Shown here: one piece after another, positions 14,411 to 21,943 of the stretch
Numbering within the stretch: the stretch's first letter is position 1
How the letters are laid out: the number at the start of each line of letters is the position of its first letter
Source: a virus
IMG/VR virus record: IMGVR_UViG_3300046749_000003
Location: 1 to 22,011 of that record
DNA length: 22,011 nucleotides
Strand: one strand, 5' to 3'
Notes under the pieces: generated by a model
Seen by the model: the letters and a program-made list of their open reading frames with translations, nothing else
Database searches by the model: none
Told to the model about the DNA's origin: nothing
Program-made: the position numbers and the translations under genes

Positions 14411-15262
14411 CTATTTTTTTCTTTTATGCCAGTAAAAATTTTTATAGCGATCAAAATGTTTCTTAGACATCTTATTGTAAAGTTTTGTTTTTTTGTTTTC
14501 ATCTAATACTCCTACAGAGTAGTTGTGTGGCTCTCTTTTAAAGGGTATAACGTGTATTAACGGCGTACCTTGTGGTATTATAAACTCTCCAACTTCTTTG
14601 CCTGTCCAAACATAAGGAAAATTAATATTGTTATAATACTCATCGGTATCTACCACACCTTCGATTATACATATATCATTTTCCCAATTATTAGATGGAT
14701 TTTTAAATTGCACTGAATAACCACGAGGTGTTTCTATAATCCAAGGATTTGCAAATTTAAATAATACTTTGCCAAATTTAAACTTACTTAGAGTGCAGGC
14801 CTCACCCACTTGATCCCAACCATGCCTTTCTAATATTTCATCTGCTGAATGCATATGCTCTGGGAACTGCATCATTACTGCAAGTTCATCAGTTATATTA
14901 TAAGATTGCCTTATTACCTCTAAGTTTTCTCCCTTTGTACCTATAAGGCTATCAGGGTTCATTGTAGGCTCAATTCCTGCATCTTCTCCATCTTTGCCAA
15001 AGAAAATATATACTGGATAAACTTTAACTTGTAAGTCAGCCCACAAAGGAATTATGTAACCCTGAGATACCGCATCAAGAACTGGAACGCACCTTTTGAC
15101 TGTACCAGCTTGTGTTTTTTCTTTACCATCTATTACGGGTTTTAACTTTTTAAACCATGCTGGCATAGCTTTATATGCTGGGATAGGATGAGGTATGCTG
15201 TCTAAATCTTCTTGAGATGCATGAAATTTTACTATTGTCTGTTTTTTTCTAAAAAAATTCAT
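14411..15262 (-). CDS. DUF6065-like accessory protein, function unknown
   Basis: The 283-residue protein begins MNFFRKKQTIVKFHASQED and contains IPAYKAMPAWFKKLKP, CVPVLDAVSQGYIIPLWADL (71-90 region), FKFANPWIIETPRGYSVQF and GTPLIHVIPFKREPHNY. The sequence of a 'MPaWfk.L' stretch, a Cys-led 'C.PvlDa.s.GYiiPL' strand and a terminal 'iPFkR' is what I associate with DUF6065-type proteins in cyanophages and other marine phages; this is recalled, not searched. The biochemical role is unknown. It is Lys-rich, and its codons end more often in A/T than those of the flanking tail genes, suggesting a later arrival. AGGTAAAAGC precedes the start. It lies 13 bases after a tail-assembly-type gene and is followed by a 129-bp non-coding gap. 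Confidence 0.7.
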   Translation of the reverse strand: MNFFRKKQTIVKFHASQEDLDSIPHPIPAYKAMPAWFKKLKPVIDGKEKTQAGTVKRCVPVLDAVSQGYIIPLWADLQVKVYPVYIFFGKDGEDAGIEPTMNPDSLIGTKGENLEVIRQSYNITDELAVMMQFPEHMHSADEILERHGWDQVGEACTLSKFKFGKVLFKFANPWIIETPRGYSVQFKNPSNNWENDICIIEGVVDTDEYYNNINFPYVWTGKEVGEFIIPQGTPLIHVIPFKREPHNYSVGVLDENKKTKLYNKMSKKHFDRYKNFYWHKRKK

Positions 15263-15275
15263 GCTTTTACCTAAA

Positions 15276-15692
15276 CTAACTTAGGTCTCTTGGGAACATA
15301 CTTAATCTAACAGGTCTTGAAGCATTAAGGTCATCAGGGTAATTTAACCATGCAGTTCTCCAAGCGCTTAAAGCATCCTTGTCTGACTGAGATAAACTGT
15401 CATACCATAAATTATTCATAGCGTTTAAAGTCTCTGCAAACTCTTCACGTCTGTCAACTCTACGTAAATCACTTTCTGATATTTCGTGTTGGTCGTTTGC
15501 TGGAGGAGCATATGCCGAAACAACATTACCAGCATCGAGCCATGCTTGTAGGATAGCATCATTCGCCGCATCCCTTGCTCCAGAATTAAATATCTTAGTA
15601 TCAGTAGCAATATTGCCGCAGTCTACTTGGAATATAGCTACGCCATCTGAATCGTATTGTGCGCTTTTTACATTTGTTATTTGTAGAGTCAT
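15276..15692 (-). CDS. Small tail-fibre-associated / tail assembly chaperone-like protein
   Basis: The 138-residue product has a beta-like N-terminus (MTLQITNVKSAQYDSDGVAIF) and a helical C-terminal half (REEFAETLNAMNNLWYDSLSQ, then DALSAWRTAWLNYPDDLNAS). The pattern of 'W...L...d...l..WR..w..yP' at the C-terminus resembles small tail-assembly or fibre-chaperone proteins (Phage_tail_APC-like), which usually follow the fibre gene, as here. The identity is weak because motif matches are short. It lies one base after the fibre gene stop; AGGGA, just upstream, sits inside the end of the fibre gene. Confidence 0.55.
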   Translation of the reverse strand: MTLQITNVKSAQYDSDGVAIFQVDCGNIATDTKIFNSGARDAANDAILQAWLDAGNVVSAYAPPANDQHEISESDLRRVDRREEFAETLNAMNNLWYDSLSQSDKDALSAWRTAWLNYPDDLNASRPVRLSMFPRDLS

Positions 15693-15693
15693 A

Positions 15694-17058
15694 TTATATA
15701 TCCCTATATTTAATTGACATATTGTGTCCCATCCAAAAGTTATTACCTTGAGAGGTTGTTTTAATAGTTATGTTTCCATCTGAAGGAACCCAAGCAGTAA
15801 CACCTATATTTCCACCTATACTTGCGCCTTGGCCAACAGTTTCACCTGATTTAATTGATTTTGCGTTAATACCTGTATTAGAACCAACTGCATGAACGAA
15901 AGCCCAACCGCCTGAACCATTTACTCCCACCTCACCAGAGCCGCCAAGGTTGTTACCATTACCTGATGTAACAGATGTTGCTAAAATCCATCGCCCATTT
16001 GTACCGCCACTAAAGGATTGTAAGTTACCAGAGTTTGATGAGAGGTTAGCATTAGACCAGTTGTTACTGTCGAATAAAACACTTGAGCCGCCAGCAGGGT
16101 CTGTCCAAACAGCAGTACCAGAAGATGAATACCCAAGAATTTGACCAGATGCACCACCTGATGGGATGTGCTTATTCCCTGCTGATGTAGGGTGAGATAT
16201 TGTAACTGTACCAGAAGTACCGCCACCTGATAAGCCAGTGCCAGCAGTAACACCTTGAATATCACCAGTTGCACCAGTTGTAATTGCAGTAACGTGGCCC
16301 CGCCCATCTACTGTTATTTGATCAATCTTTGTGCCATCAGATGTACTACCATATGTGCCACTAAGTGCGGATGTATCGCTATGGTTAAATGTTGTACCAG
16401 ACAAACTAAGATCAGTGCCAGCACTGTAGGTTGTGTTAGTGTCTGTGTTTACAACTGTTTCTGTAGCTGTAGCTAAACCAGTGACATGTCCATAGGTATC
16501 AAGAGTAATATCTTGAATATATGTTCTGCCAGAGTTATTTGATGAGCCTTGAGATGACGTATCGCTGTGGCTTAAAGTTACATTACCAGTACCGCCACCA
16601 GATAACCCAGAACCAGCAGTAATAGTCTGGTCAGCAGTCGCTGATGCTTCAATGCCATTTAACTTAGAATGATCTGCATCTGTAAATACATTACTATTAC
16701 TAGCCGCTTCAACTGCCGCACGTATTTCTGCATTTGTTTGATCTGCTGTTGCGCCACTTTCTATTCCATCTAACTTAGTGCCATCCGCCGCAACATCACG
16801 TCCATCAACTGTACCGCCAACTGTAATATTACCAGTTGCGCTTACTGTAGTAGCCGCAACAGTTGACGCAGAGTTTGCACCAATTGGAGTTCCATCGATT
16901 GATCCAGAATTAATATCAATACCAGTGACAGGCGTCGTACCATCTAACAAATTATCGACGTTATCCAAATTGGTATTTATCTTTGTACCCCAAGTGTCCT
17001 CAGATGCACCGACTTCTGGCTTCACCAGACCATATGTGGTTGTTGTAGTATCTGCCAT
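15694..17058 (-). CDS. Tail fibre protein
   Basis: The 454-residue protein starts with the widespread fibre attachment motif [20 protein letters not shown] (9-28), followed by a helix [13 protein letters not shown]. The shaft shows repeats such as [16 protein letters not shown] (93-108) and [15 protein letters not shown] (131-145), and motifs [11 protein letters not shown] and [11 protein letters not shown] (186-195 and 249-259), typical of phage fibre collagen-like or triple-beta shafts. The C-terminal 120 residues are Gly/Asn/Ser-rich and beta-predicted, a likely receptor-binding head. AGGAGTTAATT precedes the ATG. The following gene is a possible fibre chaperone. Host recognition is the expected role but the target cannot be read from the sequence. 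Confidence 0.85.
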   Translation of the reverse strand: MADTTTTTYGLVKPEVGASEDTWGTKINTNLDNVDNLLDGTTPVTGIDINSGSIDGTPIGANSASTVAATTVSATGNITVGGTVDGRDVAADGTKLDGIESGATADQTNAEIRAAVEAASNSNVFTDADHSKLNGIEASATADQTITAGSGLSGGGTGNVTLSHSDTSSQGSSNNSGRTYIQDITLDTYGHVTGLATATETVVNTDTNTTYSAGTDLSLSGTTFNHSDTSALSGTYGSTSDGTKIDQITVDGRGHVTAITTGATGDIQGVTAGTGLSGGGTSGTVTISHPTSAGNKHIPSGGASGQILGYSSSGTAVWTDPAGGSSVLFDSNNWSNANLSSNSGNLQSFSGGTNGRWILATSVTSGNGNNLGGSGEVGVNGSGGWAFVHAVGSNTGINAKSIKSGETVGQGASIGGNIGVTAWVPSDGNITIKTTSQGNNFWMGHNMSIKYRDI

Positions 17059-17086
17059 AATTAACTCCTATGTTTGGCCTTGCGGC

Positions 17087-17170
17087 CTAATATCGTTCAT
17101 CAATGTAAGAGAAAGACGCAGTAGGCGCTAATCGCATACTGCCACAAAAATGCTTAAATTGCAACATCAT
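17087..17170 (-). CDS. Possible 27-residue small protein (ATGA-coupled)
   Basis: Between the repeat protein and the tail fibre there is a 27-codon open frame, MMLQFKHFCGSMRLAPTASF... ending SYIDERY. Its ATG overlaps the TGA of the upstream gene (ATGA), the same coupling found at several joints of this operon. No good Shine-Dalgarno lies upstream, so re-initiation would be needed. The rest of the 108-bp gap otherwise has no gene. It could be chance, since it is short. Confidence 0.4.
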   Translation of the reverse strand: MMLQFKHFCGSMRLAPTASFSYIDERY

Positions 17171-18033
17171 GCGGCTGTCCATATCTCTGTTACTTTTGGC
17201 ACTGTTTGCCATGTTTCTGTTGCGGCTGGTAAGTCTTCCCATTTCTCAATTGCGCTTGCCGTAAATGCAGATGTATTAATTATTGTAGTGTTTAATAAAA
17301 ATACCCTATTGCAAGATGCGGTTACATTACTTGTAGTACCTATATTTGCTGATTTAGAGAAAACCCCAATTCCATTTGCTGTAGCAGTGGATGCAGTGGC
17401 AATCTGTGAATTAAATAATCTAACCCTATCTACTGAACCTGTAGCAGTTGATGAAGTTGAAACACTTGCACTGCCTTGAAATATTTTTTCTGATGCACAA
17501 GTCGCTGAAGATGTAGTGGATATTGCAACACTATCACTAACAACAAATACTCCAGAGGCCGTTGCAGATAGTGTAGATGAAATTGTGGCAGATGTTTGCC
17601 TATCTCTTTCGCCAGATGTCACTACACCAGACGCTGTTGCTACAATGGAACTAGCAATTCTTACACGCTTACCAGCAGACGCAGTAGAAGAAACAGTTGC
17701 AACTGCGGTTGATGAGGCTCTAACCCTATCTATACCAACGCCTGTTACACTAGTTGTAGATATAGTTGCACTTCTTACGAATGTAACATTGGGAACAACT
17801 GTAGTTGCACTCGTTTGCGGTATAGCCGCAGATGTATTTCTTGTTAAATTATAGGCTGAAGAAATGGTTAAGTCATTAGATGACGTTGCAGAGCCAACTG
17901 CTGTTTTAGCGCCAGCCGCAGAAACACTTGCGGCTGGAGATATTGTTACTGAGGCGTCCTTGACTGATCCATCAAAGCCGAATGTATGTTCGCCATATAG
18001 ACTGTAGCCGTAGCCACCTCGGTAAACCGTCAT
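17167..18033 (-). CDS. Virion protein made of twelve perfect-length 20-residue repeats
   Basis: The 288-residue protein has a Tyr/Gly-rich head (MTVYRGGYGYSLYGEHTFGF), then residues 29-268 that divide into twelve units of exactly 20 residues with no gaps, rich in Ala, Ser, Thr and Val. Examples are ATISTTSVTGVGIDRVRASS (89-108) and ASVSTSSTATGSVDRVRLFN (189-208). The tail has Trp at 265, 275 and 285, spaced 10 apart. Such strict periodicity with small and beta-branched residues suggests a beta-solenoid or stacked beta repeat, plausible for a tail or fibre accessory. The gene sits between the Gp80-like protein and the fibre. I do not recognise a specific family name. Confidence 0.8.
   Translation of the reverse strand: MTVYRGGYGYSLYGEHTFGFDGSVKDASVTISPAASVSAAGAKTAVGSATSSNDLTISSAYNLTRNTSAAIPQTSATTVVPNVTFVRSATISTTSVTGVGIDRVRASSTAVATVSSTASAGKRVRIASSIVATASGVVTSGERDRQTSATISSTLSATASGVFVVSDSVAISTTSSATCASEKIFQGSASVSTSSTATGSVDRVRLFNSQIATASTATANGIGVFSKSANIGTTSNVTASCNRVFLLNTTIINTSAFTASAIEKWEDLPAATETWQTVPKVTEIWTAA
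17230..17949 (-). repeat. Twelve tandem 60-bp units encoding 20-residue repeats
   Basis: The repeat covers residues 29-268 of the gene at 17167-18033. Unit boundaries fall every 60 bases with no insertions or deletions; the DNA copies have diverged, but positions 3 (I/V), 4-8 (S/T-rich) and 14-16 (DRVR-type in several units) recur. The last three units blend into a Trp-rich tail. Confidence 0.75.
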
Positions 18034-18038
18034 TTAAT

Positions 18039-18419
18039 TTACTCTAAAGTAATGTCTAAATCACCAGCAGGAATGCGGAATACGTCTCCAGTATCAATTG
18101 CTTTAGATGCAGATAATGCCGCGTATGCAATTAAGTTACCACCAGATGCCGCATCAAACACGCCTACATGTGAAACTGTTCCATATGATGCTGTTGCTGT
18201 AGGGTATTCAACAGCGCCAGAATTTGTAGCTGTGTTACCAGATACAGTAAATGCAACCGACTGACGCGCATATGCTCCGCCTGATACTTCAGTACCACCG
18301 CCGCTATCGTTCGGTGCGGCTGTGTATAATGCAACGTGCCACGCAGTAGGACGTGTCACTGAACCTGTTGTGAATATGTATTGCAATACTCTTGTTTCGA
18401 AATCGTTTGAAAAACTCAT
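18039..18419 (-). CDS. Gp80-like tail protein
   Basis: The 126-residue product carries WHVALYTAAPNDSGGGTEVSGG (about 27-48) then AYARQSVAFTVSGNTATN, and later YGTVSHVGVFDAASGGNLIAY and IPAGDLDITLE. The pattern 'ALyTaaP.d.G.gtEvsGG.YaRq.v.f' with a later 'h.gvfDAasGGnLia' is widespread in tailed phages and is usually annotated as tail fibre or Gp80-like. I see it as a small beta-rich tail component; the precise position in the virion is not known from the sequence. It lies one base after the adaptor gene; AAGGG lies upstream of the ATG. Confidence 0.8.
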   Translation of the reverse strand: MSFSNDFETRVLQYIFTTGSVTRPTAWHVALYTAAPNDSGGGTEVSGGAYARQSVAFTVSGNTATNSGAVEYPTATASYGTVSHVGVFDAASGGNLIAYAALSASKAIDTGDVFRIPAGDLDITLE

Positions 18420-18420
18420 T

Positions 18421-19041
18421 TTAATATGCCCTTATTTTCATGCGGCGACCAGAGCCGCCATATTTAGTTTGATCGCTGACTGCATTAATTGCGTCAACAG
18501 CGCTTTGATACAAAGCCGCCCAAGTAGTAATTCGAGCGTCTTCTTTTAAATATGGGGCTGAGTGTACCAAAGCTCCATACAAATAAGCATCTGGATATTC
18601 GCCCAGAAGCCAATTGGTTGTATTACTGTCAGATAATGCTGGGATTTTCTGGTAGTAATATAATTCTGCATTGTATACGCCATCTGGCGCTGGGTGTACT
18701 TGTAGTTCGCCAGCAGTCAAAGCATAATATCTTGGTTTTCCTGATGTATTAAGGTTTCTAGCCTGCCTAGACAGTAGCTGCGACTGAGAAATTAATTCAA
18801 GTGGGTTTGTATCGCCGCTTGTTACGTGAAATCTAATTGGCTCAAGCATATCGGCAGGTATTGCGCTGTATTTAGTGTCAATTTCAGCCGTTGATCGAGC
18901 TTCCATCTTCCAATGGCGTATATTTCTATTCATATCAGCCTCAACAAGCGATATAAATGTAGGGGATATTGTATTTAAATCATCCCTATTTAAAAAATCA
19001 GTTATATTTGATTTTAATTCTGCATAAGTCGTAATTGACAT
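18421..19041 (-). CDS. Head-tail adaptor (SU10-type)
   Basis: The 206-residue protein begins TTYAELKSNITDFLNRDDLNTISPTFISLVEADMNRNIR, a typical opening of SU10-type phage adaptor proteins ('tya.Lk..i..fl.RdDl....p.fi.laea.mnr.lr'). It continues with LQVHPAPDGVYNAELYYYQKI, a 'hPaP...' strand motif also shared by this family, and a C-terminal alpha-helical part (ARITTWAALYQSAVDAINAV). Adaptors attach to the portal after packaging and receive the tail. The co-occurrence with an SU10-type capsid supports it. It joins the upstream gene by a TAATG overlap. Confidence 0.85.
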   Translation of the reverse strand: MSITTYAELKSNITDFLNRDDLNTISPTFISLVEADMNRNIRHWKMEARSTAEIDTKYSAIPADMLEPIRFHVTSGDTNPLELISQSQLLSRQARNLNTSGKPRYYALTAGELQVHPAPDGVYNAELYYYQKIPALSDSNTTNWLLGEYPDAYLYGALVHSAPYLKEDARITTWAALYQSAVDAINAVSDQTKYGGSGRRMKIRAY

Positions 19042-19799
19042 TACATTAAACCTAACTCTGCTAATACTTGTGGGTCAGTGTTATCATAGAAAAATTTTAA
19101 AGCTTCTCTTTCTGAGCCTTCTCTGCCTTCTGTCATTGCTTTTACAATTGGCAAATAATATACATCGCTTTTTATTTTTTCATAAAATCTATTAAAACCA
19201 ATATCAGATTCCATAGCAGGCGCTTCAGTGCCGTATCCTGGCGGATTTGCATCTATAGTTAGTGGTGTAGTTCCAAATCCAGGCATTGGATTATTCGGCA
19301 TTGCGCCGTATCCTGGCGGATTTGCATCTATAGTTAATGGTGTAGTTCCATATCCTGGCATTGGATTATTCGGCATAACACTTTGCGTCGCTAAAACTCC
19401 ACTAGGCGGATATTCTGGGTAATCATATATAATTTCATCAGGTCTACTTGTAGATGGCATATCTAACGCATCTGGGCGCATATTTACCCTTCGGCTGCCA
19501 TAACCAGGTGGTGTTGCGTTAATATTATTCATATCTGACATACCAGAAGTCATTTTTGACAGTAATCCACGTTTAATTCTGTCATTTCCTTCAAAATTAG
19601 CCTGACCTAACGTGCCGTAACTCGTTCTTTCGCCAAAATTCTCTGGTCTTTTGCCATCCGCGCCTAATAATTGGCCACCAACATATTCCATGTTGTCGCC
19701 TGGGGTCAAAATGTTAGCTAAAAATTCAGTTATACTGTTTCTATCGCCTGCGCCCCTGTCGAGCGAGTTAAGAAAACTTAAAAATTTATTTTGAGCCAT
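19041..19799 (-). CDS. Pro/Gly-repeat protein of unknown function
   Basis: The 252-residue product has an N-terminal helix (NKFLSFLNSLDRGAG), a low-complexity Pro/Gly/Asn/Tyr middle and a charged C-terminal domain (SDIGFNRFYEKIKSDVYYL, then YDNTDPQVLAELGLM). Two nearly identical 25-residue units occupy 142-191 (MPNNPMPGYGTTPLTIDANP, then PGYGA). The PPGYG motif also occurs once more near residue 97. The middle is probably disordered. I do not recognise a family; a virion or assembly role follows from its place between terminase and adaptor. AAGGTCAAAAC precedes the ATG. Confidence 0.75.
   Translation of the reverse strand: MAQNKFLSFLNSLDRGAGDRNSITEFLANILTPGDNMEYVGGQLLGADGKRPENFGERTSYGTLGQANFEGNDRIKRGLLSKMTSGMSDMNNINATPPGYGSRRVNMRPDALDMPSTSRPDEIIYDYPEYPPSGVLATQSVMPNNPMPGYGTTPLTIDANPPGYGAMPNNPMPGFGTTPLTIDANPPGYGTEAPAMESDIGFNRFYEKIKSDVYYLPIVKAMTEGREGSEREALKFFYDNTDPQVLAELGLM
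19230..19379 (-). repeat. Direct tandem duplication, two 75-bp units
   Basis: Units 19230-19304 and 19305-19379 are 75 bases each and nearly identical, with only a few substitutions (for example AGTGGT versus AATGGT, and AAATCCAGG versus ATATCCTGG on the plus strand). The period is a multiple of three, so it adds 25 codons without a frameshift. The high identity suggests a recent duplication. Confidence 0.9.
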
Positions 19800-19835
19800 G
19801 TTTTGACCTTTTTTGCTATATTTTTTTACACGTTA

Positions 19836-20024
19836 TCACAATTCGTGCGCTTTATCCAGAACCATACGCATTCTATCCGACAATTTCCATTTGCCAGAGC
19901 GCCATTTGGCGGCATATTGTGCATCTTCTAGCGATAAACCTTTAGTAACGTAGTATTTTATCCATTTTGCCATTACTAAATTTTTCATTTTTGGCGATAA
20001 ATGATTAAATTCAGACTTTTTCAT
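19836..20024 (-). CDS. Small basic protein after large terminase
   Basis: I take the start at 20024 (MKKSEFNHLSPKMKNLVMAK), giving 62 residues; an upstream ATG at 20117 would extend the protein through the terminase gene and looks like read-through. At 20024 the ATG overlaps the terminase TGA (ATGA), and AAGGA lies upstream. The protein is Lys/Arg-rich, helical and amphipathic, with KYYVTKGLSLEDAQYAAKW and a terminal RMRMVLDKAHEL. It may bind DNA or assist packaging, but no known domain is visible. Confidence 0.7.
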   Translation of the reverse strand: MKKSEFNHLSPKMKNLVMAKWIKYYVTKGLSLEDAQYAAKWRSGKWKLSDRMRMVLDKAHEL

Positions 20025-21418
20025 GCAATTCCTTTTAAATTTCGTCTTATTGGCCTTTTCCAAGTAGAAATTGATCCCGATAATGCCGTAGCAGCGTCTG
20101 AAGCCATAGTTAAACATAAAGCGTCGGCTAAATCGGGCGATTTTAAGCCTCTTTTTCGCATTTCATCCTTACTTTCTGCCTTCATTTTACCAGATGATGT
20201 AAAAGAATACCGAATTGCAGTTAATTCCGCCAATAATTGATCGTCTTTGGGCAGTTTGCATGACCTATCTTCTAGCCAACCCTTTGCCTTAAACCATAAT
20301 TCGCTTCGTAAATTCATATATGTATGCCCCATAGCAGGCGCTTCACTTACATTAACGCCGCGCACTGGAGCGCCTAATTCACGTAATCTATCAACAACAC
20401 CACCGCCAACACCAATGCTATCGACAAGTATCTCACTAGGGCGCACACTTGGCGATAAACTTTCGTATTCTGCCATAACACGGCCAACAGTTTGCATAAG
20501 ATCAAGCCCTTGCCAGGCGCGTATTTCCGTAACAACATTGCCGTATCTTTTGCATAATGCAGTCTTATCCGTACCAAACCGCGCAACATCTAAGCCCCAA
20601 ATAGGCTTTATATCAGGCGTAATCTCAATATCTCTATGTATTGCGCTCTCTGCTATATGAAATGGTATTATCGTATCATCATCAGCTAACGGAAACTCAC
20701 CTAATACACGAATACGGAAGGCATTGCTGTCTTCGCCGTATCTTTCACGCATTTCGTCAACAAACTCATCTGAAACAAGTGGACTATCCACGCATGACCA
20801 TCGCCGCGTCCACCAGGACTTTGACATACGTGTTTGGCTTTCGTAAAATGTACCTGATGATCGTGTAGGGTTGGATAGCAAAATAGTCGTTGCACTGTGA
20901 CCAGACATTGACCCTGCCGCAGCTTCAAACACTTTCTCTGGCACACCCGACGCTTCATCTACAACTAACAAAACATTTTCTGAGTGCACACCAGCTAGGG
21001 CTTCTGGCGTTTCAGCGCGAGAAGTTCTAGCGGAGATAAACGCTTCAGACGCTGCCGACGATAATTCAACGCGATCTGACTTTACAATCAACAATTGATG
21101 TAAATGTGGCGGTAATTCATTTACCCAACGCTTGAGCTCGGCAAACAAAGCATCAAATAACTGGCTAGAAGTTGGCGCAGTTACAACAACTTTATTTGGA
21201 AATCTTAATAAAACGTACCATAGCATTGCCCAGGATGCGGATGTTGACTTGCCTGTACCATGTCCAGAACGCACAGACATTTTACGCTCACCATTAGCAA
21301 TCGCATCAAGAAACTCTGCCTGGTAATCGTATGGCGTAGCTCCAAGCACCTCTTTAACAAACAATACAGGGTTATCCCGGTACCGCATTACAAACTCTGT
21401 CAAGGGATTATCACTCAT
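20021..21418 (-). CDS. Terminase large subunit
   Basis: The 465-residue motor protein pumps DNA into the prohead and cuts it. The ATPase half shows a Walker A motif RSGHGTGKS (50-58), an adenine-binding-like opening TPYDYQAEFL (28-37), VVTAPTSSQ (78-86), a Walker B motif LLVVDEAS (150-157) and a coupling-type ILLSNPTRSSGTF (179-191). The nuclease half shows GLDVARFGTDKTAL (275-288, with catalytic D277), LVDSIGVGGGVVDRL (331-345, D333) and SPDLADALCL (427-436, D429/D432), the RNase H-like acidic set. Length is typical. The start overlaps the small-terminase stop by eight bases. Confidence 0.95.
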   Translation of the reverse strand: MSDNPLTEFVMRYRDNPVLFVKEVLGATPYDYQAEFLDAIANGERKMSVRSGHGTGKSTSASWAMLWYVLLRFPNKVVVTAPTSSQLFDALFAELKRWVNELPPHLHQLLIVKSDRVELSSAASEAFISARTSRAETPEALAGVHSENVLLVVDEASGVPEKVFEAAAGSMSGHSATTILLSNPTRSSGTFYESQTRMSKSWWTRRWSCVDSPLVSDEFVDEMRERYGEDSNAFRIRVLGEFPLADDDTIIPFHIAESAIHRDIEITPDIKPIWGLDVARFGTDKTALCKRYGNVVTEIRAWQGLDLMQTVGRVMAEYESLSPSVRPSEILVDSIGVGGGVVDRLRELGAPVRGVNVSEAPAMGHTYMNLRSELWFKAKGWLEDRSCKLPKDDQLLAELTAIRYSFTSSGKMKAESKDEMRKRGLKSPDLADALCLTMASDAATALSGSISTWKRPIRRNLKGIA

Positions 21419-21890
21419 CAGTCACATCCTCATAATCAGCGTCAATCGTCTTTACTTTATTTGCCGCCATATCGGAATTTACTTTGCGTAAAGCGTCAAG
21501 GTGCATATCGCCAATAGAAATATTAACATTAGTCTGGGGTCTATTGCCGTATCTCTCCTGGTTATATGATCCTGCCATAAATTTACGCCACTGCACCTTT
21601 TCTCGCGTTGCAGCTATTTCACTATTGGTACTACCGCCATCTAAATCATCAACCATATCCAAACCTTGCTCGACTAAAGCATCTGCCGCTTCCTGTCGGG
21701 CTTTTGCTAATGCATTGGCGTATTCTGGTATAGTATTGATTGACGTGCTGAAATACTGCCTATTGCAGCCATAATCTTTAGCCAACTGCGTCATAGTTTT
21801 GCCAGACGCTATTTCTTCAAAAAGATAATCTGCACCACCTTTGTCTTTGATTTCAGCTAAGATGCGCTTTCTTAACGGCCTACCTGCCAT
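21411..21890 (-). CDS. Terminase small subunit
   Basis: The start at 21890 (MAGRPLRKRILAEIKDKG) is preferred over the upstream ATG at 21983, because GGAG lies seven bases before it and the extra 31 residues look random. The 159-residue product has a basic N-terminus (GRPLRKR), a helix-turn-helix around 32-52 (KTMTQLAKDYGCNRQYFSTS), a long helix (EYANALAKARQEAADALVEQ) and a C-terminal part with NVNISIGDMHLDALRKV. This is the layout of phage small terminase subunits, which recognise the packaging site on phage DNA. The adjacent large subunit gene confirms it. Confidence 0.85.
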   Translation of the reverse strand: MAGRPLRKRILAEIKDKGGADYLFEEIASGKTMTQLAKDYGCNRQYFSTSINTIPEYANALAKARQEAADALVEQGLDMVDDLDGGSTNSEIAATREKVQWRKFMAGSYNQERYGNRPQTNVNISIGDMHLDALRKVNSDMAANKVKTIDADYEDVTDE

Positions 21891-21913
21891 TGATCTACTC
21901 CAGTTTTTTTTAA

Positions 21914-21943
21914 ATTTTACGCTAATATAGGGTTGTAATGCAA
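21914..21943 (-). promoter_or_regulatory. Candidate promoter for the packaging/structure operon
   Basis: On the minus strand TTGCAT (21938-21943) and TAAAAT (21914-21919) are separated by 18 bases, ahead of the small-terminase ribosome binding site. The -35 match is partial, and AT-rich sequence yields such pairs by chance. Upstream lie two C-runs (minus strand). The 121 bases 21891-22011 have no other recognisable gene. Confidence 0.3.

Noticed and set aside
17074-17087. Small GGCC-GCAA-GGCC hairpin upstream of the fibre gene
   Set aside because: A four-pair stem with a GNRA-type loop is too short to claim a regulatory element without conservation.
16778-17131. Plus-strand open frame opposite the fibre N-terminus
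   Set aside because: It is antisense to the clear fibre attachment domain and has no supporting start signal or recognisable product.
17150-17854. Long plus-strand open frames opposite the 20-residue repeat gene
   Set aside because: They mirror the repeat composition of the minus-strand gene, lack ribosome binding sites, and give low-complexity translations; absence of stops follows from the repeated codons.
19230-19379. Possible CRISPR-like or mobile repeat
   Set aside because: Only two adjacent units with no spacers, in frame inside a coding gene, so it is a coding duplication.
20025-20117. N-terminal extension of the 62-residue protein into the terminase gene
   Set aside because: It would overlap terminase by almost 100 bases in another frame without a start signal, whereas ATGA coupling and AAGGA support 20024.
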